From Emticicia oligotrophica DSM 17448 (GTDB taxonomy: Bacteria > Bacteroidota > Bacteroidia > Cytophagales > Spirosomataceae): DNA of 64,000 nucleotides. The stretch is from positions 3,038,001-3,102,000 of the forward strand of contig NC_018748.1 in the NCBI RefSeq assembly GCF_000263195.1, given 5' to 3'. A program made the translations under genes and the position numbers. Below, piece by piece: positions 43,174-54,829 of this stretch. Positions within the stretch are counted from its first letter, which is position 1; each line of letters opens with the position of its first letter. Below the pieces are notes generated by a model. It was not told the DNA's origin and made no database searches. It saw nothing but the letters and a program-made list of their open reading frames with translations.

Positions 43174-44133
43174 ATGGCAAAAGTAACCGAGCATCTAAAG
43201 AGTAATAATGGGAAACCTATTTTTTCGATAGAAATTATTCCGCCTACAAAAGGTACGAATATCAATGAATTACTCAACGCCATTGAGCCAATGATGGAGT
43301 TGAAGCCACCATTTATTGATGTAACTTTTCATCGTGAAGAATATTTTACGAAACAGATGCCTGATGGTTCGATAAAAGAGATTCGTACGCGTAAACGTCC
43401 AGGTACGGTTGGTATTTGTTCATCAATTATGAATCGTTTCAAAATAGACCCTGTGCCGCATGTACTTTGTGGAGGATTTACGAAAGATGATACAGAAGAC
43501 TTACTGATTGACCTCAATTATTTGGGGATTGATAATGTATTGGCCCTAAGAGGTGATTTTGCTAAGCCTTATGATACCTTTAAGCCCAAAAAAGATGGAC
43601 ATCAGTACGCCAATGAATTGGTTGGTCAGATTAAAAATATGAACCAAGGAAAGTATTTGCACGAAGATGCCGAATACTTAAATGCCAGTGATTTTTGTAT
43701 TGGAGTAGCGGCTTATCCTGAAAAACACTTCGAAGCTCAAGATTTAGAGCAAGATATGGAAAATTTAAAGCGAAAAGTAGCCGCTGGGGCCGACTATATC
43801 GTGACGCAAATGTTCTTTGATAATCAAAAGTATTTTGATTTTGTAAATAAATGTCGTGCAGAAGGAATTACAATTCCTATTATTCCGGGGTTGAAAGTTT
43901 TGGCTACTAAAAAGCAATTAGATATTTTACCTAAATTGTTTTATTTAGACATTCCTGAAGCATTTAGAAAAGAAGTTTTAGCCTGTGAAAATGATAAACA
44001 AGCTAAACAAATAGGAATAGAATGGGCAGTACAACAATGCCGTGAATTAATTGATTTTGGTGTGCCAGCATTGCATTTCTATACAATGAGTAAGTCTGAC
44101 ACTACAATGGCAGTTGCGAGACAAGTATTTTAA
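43174..44133 (+). CDS. metF: Methylenetetrahydrofolate reductase
   Basis: FAD enzyme that reduces 5,10-methylene-THF to 5-methyl-THF, the methyl donor for methionine synthesis, in the cytoplasm. The 319-residue TIM-barrel protein has the family blocks IFSIEIIPPTKGTN (catalytic Glu near the start), the VALRGD-like element (VLALRGDF), FCIGVAAYPEKHFEA and the GADYIVTQMFFDN segment, and ends in the VPALHFYTMS strand. The frame reaches a TTG at 43138, but that lies within the -7 box; ATG 43174 is right. An IS has been inserted 51 bp upstream, between the promoter boxes. No metH is nearby. Confidence 0.95.
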   Translation: MAKVTEHLKSNNGKPIFSIEIIPPTKGTNINELLNAIEPMMELKPPFIDVTFHREEYFTKQMPDGSIKEIRTRKRPGTVGICSSIMNRFKIDPVPHVLCGGFTKDDTEDLLIDLNYLGIDNVLALRGDFAKPYDTFKPKKDGHQYANELVGQIKNMNQGKYLHEDAEYLNASDFCIGVAAYPEKHFEAQDLEQDMENLKRKVAAGADYIVTQMFFDNQKYFDFVNKCRAEGITIPIIPGLKVLATKKQLDILPKLFYLDIPEAFRKEVLACENDKQAKQIGIEWAVQQCRELIDFGVPALHFYTMSKSDTTMAVARQVF

Positions 44134-44142
44134 TAATACTAG

Positions 44143-44170
44143 GTAGAGACGTTTCATGAAACGTCTCTAC
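44143..44170. repeat. Perfect 28-bp palindrome between metF and the DsrE-like gene
   Basis: GTAGAGACGTTTCA followed directly by its reverse complement. The same word is a familiar dispersed palindrome in cyanobacterial and other genomes. Between two convergent stops it can also act as a terminator. Confidence 0.75.
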
Positions 44171-44177
44171 TTTATTT

Positions 44178-44708
44178 TTAAGGTAATATCAACGCATACC
44201 CTTTATTCTGAAAGGTACTAAAAGTAATGAGTGCCGATTGAGCCACTTTGATATTGGCATTACGTTTTTCATCTACTAATTTTCTTGCTCTCAAAGACTG
44301 TCCACACACAAAGAATTTGACTCCGTTTTTCGCCAATTCATTGATTAGAGTTGTATTTGGGTTGGGTATACCAAATTTTTTCTTGTAAGCTTCATCTTCT
44401 AAAATAATTGGGGTAGCTAAAAAATGAAATACGCCAACAACATCAATATTCTCTTTAGGAATTCCAGCTTCCGCATGAAGGTTTACTAATCTGGCTAATT
44501 TATCTAAGGAAGCATTCACTGAATCGGGCTTATCAGATGCTTTTGATAAATCAACAATGATTTTATATTTCATTTTTTTATCGGCAACTGGTATTGCTTC
44601 GGGTACTTCAAACATACCGCCGCCACTTTTAATCACTGGAAAAACTTTTGTTTGTGAAAATCCCTTAGTGGCTAATAGAATACATAACAATAAAAGTACT
44701 TTGTTCAT
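44178..44708 (-). CDS. Exported DsrE/DsrF-like protein
   Basis: A 176-residue protein with a signal peptide (KVLLLLCILLATKGFSQ). The remaining ~155 residues have the DsrE-like fold: KYKIIVDLSKASDKP opening strand, ARLVNLHAEAGIPKENIDVVGVFHF, and a conserved cysteine in GVKFFVCGQSLRARKL near position 140, which carries sulfur in classical DsrE/TusD proteins. Periplasmic DsrE-like proteins are common in Bacteroidota but their role is not established. Single gene between a palindrome and the gyrB terminator. Confidence 0.85.
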   Translation of the reverse strand: MNKVLLLLCILLATKGFSQTKVFPVIKSGGGMFEVPEAIPVADKKMKYKIIVDLSKASDKPDSVNASLDKLARLVNLHAEAGIPKENIDVVGVFHFLATPIILEDEAYKKKFGIPNPNTTLINELAKNGVKFFVCGQSLRARKLVDEKRNANIKVAQSALITFSTFQNKGYALILP

Positions 44709-44727
44709 GTTTATGAATATTTAGAGT

Positions 44728-44763
44728 AAAAAAAGGGCAGATAACTACGTGAATTATCTGCCC
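44728..44763 (-). terminator. Terminator of gyrB
   Basis: GGGCAGATAA (44735-44744) pairs with TTATCTGCCC (44754-44763). Read leftward, the stem is followed by a T run (44729-44734 on the minus strand), 31 bp after the gyrB stop. Confidence 0.85.
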
Positions 44764-44793
44764 TAAATTTATCAATAATATGTTAGATTTCAA

Positions 44794-47096
<2,303 letters not shown>

Positions 47097-47600
47097 ATGA
47101 AGAAGTTTATTATTTTAGCATTAATTCTAAGTTCGTGTAAATCAACTTTTTATATTGCACGACATGCCGAAAAAGTCGATAATTCGGCAAATCCACCTCT
47201 GAGTACTCTGGGTAAAGAACGAGCCGAAGACCTCAAGCAAGCATTGCTCAATAAGCAAATTACAGACATTTACTCAACCAGTTTTTTGCGTACCCAAAAT
47301 ACCGCCAAACCTTTGGCTGATGCTTTGGGTAAACAAATAAAAGTTTATGCAGCAAGTCCCGCTGATTCGATGAGGGTTTTTATTGAAAGACTGAAGACTA
47401 TGAAAGGGAAAAAAGTATTGATTGTTGGGCATAGTAATACTTGTAAATATGTGGTAAACGGTCTGCTCGAAAAAGATACGTTGCGTTCTGATATACCTGA
47501 TAATGATTTCGATAATCTCTATATTGTAGAAAGGAACTTTTTTCCGGTAAGGAAAATGCGTTTCTTTGCAAAAACGTACGGAAAAACTTCGCCACAGTAA
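47097..47600 (+). CDS. Histidine phosphatase family lipoprotein (SixA/phosphoglycerate-mutase-like)
   Basis: A 167-residue protein. A lipoprotein signal ends in LSSC (Cys14), so it is likely anchored in an envelope membrane. The histidine-phosphatase core follows: RHAEK with nucleophile His23, Arg65 in SFLRTQNTAKPL, and the second catalytic His112 in VGHSNT. Size and the RHAEK variant fit small SixA-type phosphatases. Substrate unknown. It lies 124 bp before an S41 protease gene on the same strand; the gap has short inverted words but no clear terminator, so co-transcription is possible. Confidence 0.88.
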   Translation: MKKFIILALILSSCKSTFYIARHAEKVDNSANPPLSTLGKERAEDLKQALLNKQITDIYSTSFLRTQNTAKPLADALGKQIKVYAASPADSMRVFIERLKTMKGKKVLIVGHSNTCKYVVNGLLEKDTLRSDIPDNDFDNLYIVERNFFPVRKMRFFAKTYGKTSPQ

Positions 47601-47724
47601 CACCTTTTGCGTAAGTTTTGCGTTTAAAGTAAAATAAGTTTTAAACTTATTTGATGCACACAATTGCAAGATTGCATTGCCGAAGTAATTGTGTTACAAA
47701 AATCTTTTATAAAGTATTCAATCA

Positions 47725-49377
47725 ATGAAAAATCTACGAAAATTTACATTAATCGCTTTAGCTATCCTAACGGTACCTTTTGTTGCCTTTAAGTACGATG
47801 ACCGTTACTTCGAAATAGCCAAAAACTTAGATATTTTCGCTACGATGTTTAAAGAACTCAACGCTTACTACGTAGATGAAATTAACCCGAATAAGGCCAT
47901 GAGGATGAGTATTGAGTCGATGTTGAAGCAACTCGACCCATACACCAATTTCTTTCCTGAAGATGATATTGAAGATTATATGACCATGACTACCGGAAAG
48001 TACAATGGAATCGGTGCAACTGTATCGCACCGCGATGATAAACACGTGGTTGTGATGATATACGAAGGCTCACCTGCTGACAAGGCAGGAATGAAAATCG
48101 GAGATGAAATAGTAAAAGTTGATGGTGTTGATGTAGTGAATCGTAAAGGTGTAGATATTGGTCGATTAATGAAAGGCCAGACTGGTACTACGGTCAAGAT
48201 GTCGGTAAAAAGATACGGACAAAATTCTCCGCTTGAATTAGTCGTTGGGCGAGACATCGTGAAAACACCAAATGTTCCACACTCAGGCATGATTAATGAT
48301 GAAGTGGGTTATATTCAATTAAACGATTTTACAGCAACTGCGGCGAAAGAAGTGAAAGGTGCTTTCACTGAATTGAAAGGTCAAGGAATGAAGAAACTAA
48401 TCCTAGACTTACGTGGAAACCCAGGTGGCTTATTGAATATGTCAGTTGAGATTTGTAATGCTTTCTTGCCCAAAGACCAGTTAATTGTAGAAACACGTGG
48501 AAAAGTTGCCGAATGGAATCATAAATATATGGCTATGGAAGCTCCACTCGATACTGAAATGCCAATTGTAGTGCTTATTAATAGTATGAGTGCTTCTGCC
48601 TCAGAAATTGTGAGTGGAACTTTACAAGATTATGACCGTGCGGTGCTCATCGGCCAACGTTCGTTTGGAAAAGGTTTAGTACAAACAACACGTGATTTGA
48701 GTTATAATACCAAAATGAAAATCACAACTGCTAAATATTACATTCCAAGCGGCCGTTGTATTCAAGCATTAGATTACAGCCACCGTAATCCAGATGGTAG
48801 CGTAGGACGTGTACCAGACTCCTTAAAAACAGCTTTTAAAACAAAAAATGGTCGAACGGTTTACGATGGTGGAGGAGTTGACCCAGACATCAAAACAGAA
48901 GTGGCAACTATGGCAGCAGTAACCGCGAATTTATTGCAAAAGAATTATATCTTCGATTATGCTACTAAGTACTACTTCGAACATGCTAATCAAAAACCAA
49001 AAGAGAAGTTTACGCTTACGGAAGCAGAGTATCAAGATTTTATTAATTGGTTAAAAACTAAAGATTTTACTTACACTACAACAATGGAGCGTAATCTTGA
49101 TAACTTAGAAGCATCGGCTAAAAAGGAAAACTCATTGGATTTAGTGCAAGAACAAATCAGATCTTTGCGTGAAAAAATCAAACAAGGAAAGCTACAAGAT
49201 TTGGCAAAAAACAAAGAAGATATCAAAGAGCAATTAGAAGCTGAAATTCTGAGTCGTTATTATTATCAAAAAGCAATGAAGTTTGTAGCTTTCGACCGTG
49301 ACAAGGAAGTTCAGGAAGCTCTGAAATTATTTAAAGATATGCCACGTTATCAGTCAATTCTGAAAGGAGGGAAGTAA
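47725..49377 (+). CDS. S41 family C-terminal processing protease (CtpA-like)
   Basis: A 550-residue periplasmic serine protease. A signal peptide or anchor (FTLIALAILTVPFVAF) is followed by the N-terminal helical bundle (about 30-95), a PDZ domain (about 95-180; GIGATVSHRD, EGSPADKAGMKIGDEIVKVDG) and the tail-specific protease core. The Ser-Lys dyad lies in INSMSASASEI and GQRSFGKGLVQ. The C-terminal ~130 residues form a helical extension seen in Bacteroidota CtpA proteins. These enzymes trim C-termini of envelope proteins. The downstream gene (49500) has its own promoter box. Confidence 0.94.
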   Translation: MKNLRKFTLIALAILTVPFVAFKYDDRYFEIAKNLDIFATMFKELNAYYVDEINPNKAMRMSIESMLKQLDPYTNFFPEDDIEDYMTMTTGKYNGIGATVSHRDDKHVVVMIYEGSPADKAGMKIGDEIVKVDGVDVVNRKGVDIGRLMKGQTGTTVKMSVKRYGQNSPLELVVGRDIVKTPNVPHSGMINDEVGYIQLNDFTATAAKEVKGAFTELKGQGMKKLILDLRGNPGGLLNMSVEICNAFLPKDQLIVETRGKVAEWNHKYMAMEAPLDTEMPIVVLINSMSASASEIVSGTLQDYDRAVLIGQRSFGKGLVQTTRDLSYNTKMKITTAKYYIPSGRCIQALDYSHRNPDGSVGRVPDSLKTAFKTKNGRTVYDGGGVDPDIKTEVATMAAVTANLLQKNYIFDYATKYYFEHANQKPKEKFTLTEAEYQDFINWLKTKDFTYTTTMERNLDNLEASAKKENSLDLVQEQIRSLREKIKQGKLQDLAKNKEDIKEQLEAEILSRYYYQKAMKFVAFDRDKEVQEALKLFKDMPRYQSILKGGK

Positions 49378-49464
49378 GAAACGCTAAATTTTTCATTTCT
49401 GAAATTGATTCAAGAAGTTTTGTAATTTTTTTAGAAAAAGTCTATTAACTTTTTCATTTTGTTG

Positions 49465-49472
49465 TATTTTTG
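49465..49472 (+). promoter_or_regulatory. Bacteroidota -7 box for the 39-aa ORF
   Basis: TATTTTTG is an exact TAnnTTTG match 27 bp upstream of the ATG at 49500. No clear TTTG is found at the ideal -33 distance. Confidence 0.55.
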
Positions 49473-49499
49473 CAGGGTAAATCTAAACTTAGTACGCTT

Positions 49500-49619
49500 A
49501 TGTTCGGTTATCAATATCCAACTTGGGTTGCAATCACATTCTTTGTCGTTCTAATGGCGTTATCTTTCGCTGTTGGTAAATGGTTAGTAAAGAAAGAAAG
49601 AGATTACGACGGAATTTAA
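49500..49619 (+). CDS. Small membrane protein (39 aa)
   Basis: A 39-residue frame that opens MFGYQYPTWVAITFFVVLMA and ends in the tail LVKKERDYDGI. It has one membrane span (about residues 9-29) and a charged C-terminal tail. It is supported by an exact TAnnTTTG box at the right distance, an ATG, and a codon pattern like its neighbours, with few rare codons. No family is recognised. It lies between the S41 protease gene and a convergent rhodanese gene. Small single-span proteins often modulate larger membrane complexes; its partner is unknown. Confidence 0.6.
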   Translation: MFGYQYPTWVAITFFVVLMALSFAVGKWLVKKERDYDGI

Positions 49620-49654
49620 TCATATCTTGAGTGCTGGATTTTGAGGTTCAGCAC

Positions 49655-49939
49655 TCAAAAAATTCCTTCTTCCAAATGCAAAATTACCTTCTCGGGTAAT
49701 TTTTTTGTTAATAAACGAGCTACAATACTACTTCTGGTGCCATTTGAGCACGCAACCACAATTGTTTGATAGTCGTTTAGTTCTTCCAAACGTTCAGTAA
49801 TTTCATGTGGAGGAATATTTATTCCGCCAATATTAAAATCTGCAAATTCAGTATTCTCTCTTACATCAACCAAAATAGTCTTTGGTTTCGAAAGAACTTC
49901 ATCTAATTCGCTTTGTGAGATTTCGGTATATGTTTGCAT
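49655..49939 (-). CDS. Single-domain rhodanese-like protein
   Basis: A 94-residue rhodanese domain. The DVRENTEFADFNIGGINIPPHEI opening and the active-site loop CSNGTRS (Cys64 to Ser70) match single-domain sulfurtransferases (GlpE/PspE type). The CxxxxR[S/T] loop is intact, so it could carry a persulfide. No signal peptide is seen; it is probably cytoplasmic. It is slightly short at the C-terminus (ends HLEEGIF), where the last helix normally continues about ten residues. Stands alone. Confidence 0.9.
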   Translation of the reverse strand: MQTYTEISQSELDEVLSKPKTILVDVRENTEFADFNIGGINIPPHEITERLEELNDYQTIVVACSNGTRSSIVARLLTKKLPEKVILHLEEGIF

Positions 49940-49953
49940 AGTTTATAAATGAA

Positions 49954-49982
49954 TATGGCACACGCTTGTGGGGTGTGCCATA
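49954..49982 (-). terminator. Hairpin after the ABC-F gene
   Basis: TATGGCACAC (49954-49963) pairs with GTGTGCCATA (49973-49982). It lies 26 bp past the leftward ABC-F stop codon. No strong T run follows, so Rho-independent activity is uncertain. Confidence 0.5.
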
Positions 49983-50007
49983 AAGTATATCAAATTTTGA
50001 AATGCAA

Positions 50008-51672
<1,665 letters not shown>

Positions 51673-51761
51673 TCAAAATTCTATTTTTAAGTTTTAAGAA
51701 ATACAATAATATATTTTATACACAAAGAATAGAGCGTTTGGGTAAAATTATTCTTTATTAC

Positions 51762-52445
51762 TCAAAAAATCCCTTCATCAGCAAAGCTGAAATAGCCGTT
51801 ATCGCCAAAAATAAGATGGTCTAGTACGGGTATATCCAACATTTTGCCTGCTTCTTTTACTTTTTTAGTTAATTCCTTGTCAGCTTGACTTGGAGTTAAA
51901 TTACCTGATGGATGATTATGCACCAAGATAATCGCCGAAGCTAAATATTCTAAAGCAGCTTTAAAAATCATCTTTGGGTCGGCTACCGTTCCTGCCACTC
52001 CTCCGATACTTATTTGGTGTGGTTTTATTACTTCATTGGCTCGATTGAGTAATAAAACCCAAAATTGCTCGTGTTGTAAGTCCATTAAGTAGGGGCGAAT
52101 AGCCTCGTAAGCATCAGATGATGAACCCACTTTCGGTTTTTTTAGAACCTCACTATCTTTTCTTCTTCGGCCTAATTCAAGTGCGGCGGCAATAGAAATG
52201 GCTTTAGCTTCGCCAATGCCTTTAAACTTCATTAAATCGTTGATACTCAGCTTAGCTAATTCATGGAGGTTATTATTGACACTCTGTAAAATTAACTTTG
52301 ATAAATCAACGGCAGATAGTTCTCTTGTACCAGAACCAATCAAGATAGCAATCAACTCGGCATCCGAAAGTGCAGCTTTACCTTTCAGTAAAAGTTTTTC
52401 TCTCGGACGGTCTTCTTCAGCCCAAGATAAGATTTTACTAATCAT
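51762..52445 (-). CDS. radC: RadC-family JAB1/MPN-domain protein
   Basis: A 227-residue RadC protein. The N-terminal ~75 residues (DRPREKLLLKGKAALSDAELIAILIGSGT) form the UPF0758 helix-hairpin-helix region with LMKFKGIGEAKAISIAAALELGRR. The C-terminal JAB domain has the metalloprotease-like metal motif in VHNHPSGNLTPSQAD. Despite the name, a role in DNA repair is not proven for the family. Length is normal. Neighbours are an ABC-F gene and rpsT on the same strand; the 112-bp gap to rpsT holds no clear terminator. Confidence 0.93.
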   Translation of the reverse strand: MISKILSWAEEDRPREKLLLKGKAALSDAELIAILIGSGTRELSAVDLSKLILQSVNNNLHELAKLSINDLMKFKGIGEAKAISIAAALELGRRRKDSEVLKKPKVGSSSDAYEAIRPYLMDLQHEQFWVLLLNRANEVIKPHQISIGGVAGTVADPKMIFKAALEYLASAIILVHNHPSGNLTPSQADKELTKKVKEAGKMLDIPVLDHLIFGDNGYFSFADEGIF

Positions 52446-52557
52446 TTTTTATAGAGAAACAGCAAAAGAAATATGGATTTCGAAATCCTAATTGAAACAA
52501 AAAATGCCCACGGAGAAAAGTGTTCCATGAGCAAAATATTGAAAATCTTAGAGCTAA

Positions 52558-52812
52558 TTAAGCTAAAGAAGCGATATGCTTAGCTAAACCTGATTTTAAG
52601 TTAGCCGCTTTGTTTTTGTGAATAACATTCTTGCGAGCTAATTTATCTAAAGCAGAAGCTGCTGATTTGAACAACTCTGTAGCTGCTACTTTATCAGTAA
52701 GACCACGTAATTTTCTAACTAAAGTACGAGTTGTTTTATGTTGGTAACGATTTCTCAAACGCTTAGCTTCGTTTGCTCTGATACGCTTTAATGCTGACTT
52801 ATGATTTGCCAT
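52558..52812 (-). CDS. rpsT: 30S ribosomal protein S20
   Basis: An 84-residue, lysine- and arginine-rich helical protein that binds 16S rRNA. The [20 protein letters not shown] opening and the C-terminal [18 protein letters not shown] block are diagnostic of bS20. Length matches the family. An exact TAnnTTTG box lies 41 bp upstream (52853-52860). It is a stand-alone gene, as usual in Bacteroidota. Confidence 0.97.
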   Translation of the reverse strand: MANHKSALKRIRANEAKRLRNRYQHKTTRTLVRKLRGLTDKVAATELFKSAASALDKLARKNVIHKNKAANLKSGLAKHIASLA

Positions 52813-52852
52813 TGTATTTTATAAATAATTGTCTTATTCTGAAATTGGAGTG

Positions 52853-52860
52853 CAAAATTA
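52853..52860 (-). promoter_or_regulatory. Bacteroidota -7 box for rpsT
   Basis: Reads TAATTTTG on the minus strand, an exact TAnnTTTG match, 40 bp upstream of the rpsT ATG. A TTTTTTG word 16 nt further upstream is a possible -33 element. Confidence 0.5.
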
Positions 52861-52911
52861 ACTATTTTATATGAAACAAAAAACTTAATCTAAAATATTT
52901 TTCCTAAAAAA

Positions 52912-52940
52912 TAAAGGCTTCGCACAAAGCGAAGCCTTTA
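52912..52940 (-). terminator. Terminator of the Dabb-domain gene
   Basis: TAAAGGCTTCGC (52912-52923) pairs with GCGAAGCCTTTA (52929-52940) around a 5-nt loop, 28 bp past the leftward stop codon. The GGCTTCGC stem is shared with the ispF terminator. Confidence 0.8.
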
Positions 52941-52968
52941 TTGAAGATTGCAAATAACTAAATACTAA

Positions 52969-53382
52969 TTATTTAATCTCTGAATTGATAACCAATACTT
53001 TTTCCCAGTTTGCTTCGTTTGCTTTCTCAAAAGACTTGTATTGACTACTTTCACGGAATTTCTCAATTTCAGCATCTGTTCTGAATGTAAGATAATGCAT
53101 TACATCATACTCCGCTGTTGAGTTTTCGTCGCTAAAAGTTTTACCAGCCGAATACCCTGCAATTTCTGGTAACTGACGCTTCAAATCTTGAAAGTCAGCC
53201 ATGTGCTTTTTAATTGTTTCTGCTGAAGTTCCTTTTTTAAACTTAAAGCAAACAATACGTTGTTTTTGGGCCTTAGGAGGTGTATATGCCGAACCATATG
53301 CTACCATTAAAAAAGCAAATAGGCCCAAAGCCATTGCTGGCATTAAATATCTTAATAATGATTTTTTCTGTGCTTGACTCAT
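52969..53382 (-). CDS. Membrane-anchored Dabb (stress-responsive alpha/beta barrel) protein
   Basis: A 137-residue protein. The frame extends to a TTG at 53439, but a -7 box at 53417-53424 lies inside that extension, so ATG 53382 (MSQAQKKSLLRYLMPAM) is preferred. A membrane span or signal covers about residues 13-32 (MPAMALGLFAFLMVAYG). The remainder (RIVCFKFKKGTSAETIKKH, VMHYLTFRTDAEIEKFRES) is a Dabb domain, a small dimeric ferredoxin-like fold. The domain is probably periplasmic. Function unknown; Dabb proteins include some cyclases but no catalytic residue is obvious. Confidence 0.8.
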   Translation of the reverse strand: MSQAQKKSLLRYLMPAMALGLFAFLMVAYGSAYTPPKAQKQRIVCFKFKKGTSAETIKKHMADFQDLKRQLPEIAGYSAGKTFSDENSTAEYDVMHYLTFRTDAEIEKFRESSQYKSFEKANEANWEKVLVINSEIK

Positions 53383-53416
53383 TTTGTGAAACCGAATAAT
53401 ATTTTGTATTACACTG

Positions 53417-53424
53417 CAAATATA
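53417..53424 (-). promoter_or_regulatory. Bacteroidota -7 box for the Dabb-domain gene
   Basis: Reads TATATTTG on the minus strand, an exact TAnnTTTG match, 34 bp upstream of the ATG at 53382. It argues against the longer TTG-started frame. Confidence 0.5.
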
Positions 53425-53439
53425 ACAGATATTATTCAA

Positions 53440-53775
53440 AAAAATTGCATTATTTCTAGAAAATATTTTATTGTTTTTGTAAATTTAGTATTTTGCCAAA
53501 TATTATTCTGATTTTTAATCTAAGAGAAATATGGTATCTTTCTGATGAAAAAATATTTTTTTGGGAATGAAGTTTAAATTTTAAGGATTTTCGAAAAAAA
53601 AATATCCTTTCATTAAAATCAGGTTCAAAATTTGGAACTTATTAGAAAAAAATTATAATATTTTGCGTTTTCAAATGTAAAATTTATGCTTTTGAAATTT
53701 TTAGTGTACATAATACTTTGTTTTGTGACCTCAAAATCGAGAAATATTAAAAAAAGTAAAAAACAACTTGCTGTA
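53440..53775. other. AT-rich gap before the S1/P1-type nuclease gene
   Basis: A 336-bp region between divergent genes. An in-frame ATG at 53686 could extend the nuclease, but the extra 30 residues are lysine-rich and unlike the family. A TATTTTG-like word at about 53660 is a weak promoter candidate. Nothing else is seen. Confidence 0.4.
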
Positions 53776-54789
53776 ATGAATTTATTAAAAAGTGTAAAAC
53801 AAAAAGGCCTGATTTGGTGCCTTGTATTGAGTAGTATTTGGTGTTTATCATCTTTTCGTTATCAATCAATTATTTGGGGATTTTTCGGCCACCAGCGAAT
53901 CAATCGTTTAGCAGTTTTTACATTACCTCCTGAAATGTTTAGGTTTTACAAAAAGAATATTGATTTCATTACTGAAAATGCTGTAAATCCTGACCAACGG
54001 CGTTATGCTGTTAAGGGGGAAGCTCCGAGACATTTCATAGATTTAGATAACTATTCTGATTCCATTCGTAAGCAGTTACCATTGCTTTCTTGGAGAGAAG
54101 TGAGTGAGAAAATTTCAGAAGATACGCTTAATCGGCACGGGATTGTACCTTGGCATATAAACTTCATAAAGTACCAACTAACAGAGGCTTTTCGAAAAAA
54201 AGATGCTCGACGAATTTTAATGCTTTCGGCTGATATTGGTCACTACATTGCTGATGCAAATGTGCCGCTACACACTACCCAAAATTATAATGGACAATTA
54301 ACTAACCAGACTGGTATTCATGGATTTTGGGAAAGTAGATTGCCTGAATTATTCGCTGATAATTACGATTTTTTTGTTGGACAAGCCGATTATGTAAAAT
54401 CCCCACAAAAAAGAGCTTGGCAAGCTGTTTTGGGGGCAAACACAGCTTTAGATTCTGTACTAAGATTCGAACAAGAATTAACCAGCCATTTTGCTGAAGA
54501 TAAAAAGTTTGGTTTTGATGAGCGAAATGGTATTACTACTAAAAGTTATTCAAAAGAGTTTTCGGAGCGATACCATACAATGCTTAAAAATCAAATAGAG
54601 CGTCAGATGCGTGCCTCTATAAAAATGGTTGGAGATTTTTGGCTAACGTGCTGGGTTGATGCGGGGCAGCCAGATTTGAATAGTTTGCTAGCCTATCAGC
54701 CAAGTAAAGAAGAAAAAGAGGCGGAATTAGCCGAAAAACAGTCGTGGCTGAAAAGGGTTTTGGATGTTAGAAAAGAAAGTGATAATTAA
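53776..54789 (+). CDS. S1/P1 nuclease-like zinc-dependent exported protein
   Basis: A 337-residue protein of the S1/P1 nuclease / zinc-dependent phospholipase C fold. A hydrophobic export segment (GLIWCLVLSSIWCLSSF) precedes WGFFGHQRINRLA; in the family the mature protein begins at this Trp, whose amino group binds zinc. Further zinc ligands lie in PRHFIDLD, GIVPWHIN, DIGHYIADANVPLHTTQN and GIHGFWESRL. All three metal positions appear present. It could degrade single-stranded nucleic acid or phospholipids in the periplasm for phosphate or carbon. The C-terminal ~40 residues are a charged helix. Single gene with a strong terminator. Confidence 0.87.
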   Translation: MNLLKSVKQKGLIWCLVLSSIWCLSSFRYQSIIWGFFGHQRINRLAVFTLPPEMFRFYKKNIDFITENAVNPDQRRYAVKGEAPRHFIDLDNYSDSIRKQLPLLSWREVSEKISEDTLNRHGIVPWHINFIKYQLTEAFRKKDARRILMLSADIGHYIADANVPLHTTQNYNGQLTNQTGIHGFWESRLPELFADNYDFFVGQADYVKSPQKRAWQAVLGANTALDSVLRFEQELTSHFAEDKKFGFDERNGITTKSYSKEFSERYHTMLKNQIERQMRASIKMVGDFWLTCWVDAGQPDLNSLLAYQPSKEEKEAELAEKQSWLKRVLDVRKESDN

Positions 54790-54792
54790 AGG

Positions 54793-54823
54793 TAGCCCGA
54801 CAGGTATTTAGCCTGTCGGGCTA
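54793..54823. terminator. Bidirectional terminator between convergent genes
   Basis: TAGCCCGACAGG pairs with CCTGTCGGGCTA around a 7-nt loop, followed by T-rich sequence, between the S1/P1-type and DUF5009 genes. Confidence 0.88.
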
Positions 54824-54829
54824 TTTTCT

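Noticed and set aside
44143-44170. The metF/DsrE palindrome as an att or recombination site
   Set aside because: It is a well-known type of dispersed palindrome between convergent genes; no integrase or mobile island adjoins it.
53686-53775. N-terminal extension of the S1/P1-type nuclease
   Set aside because: The extra 30 residues are Lys/Ser-rich after a second hydrophobic start and unlike the family; ATG 53776 gives a single normal export signal.
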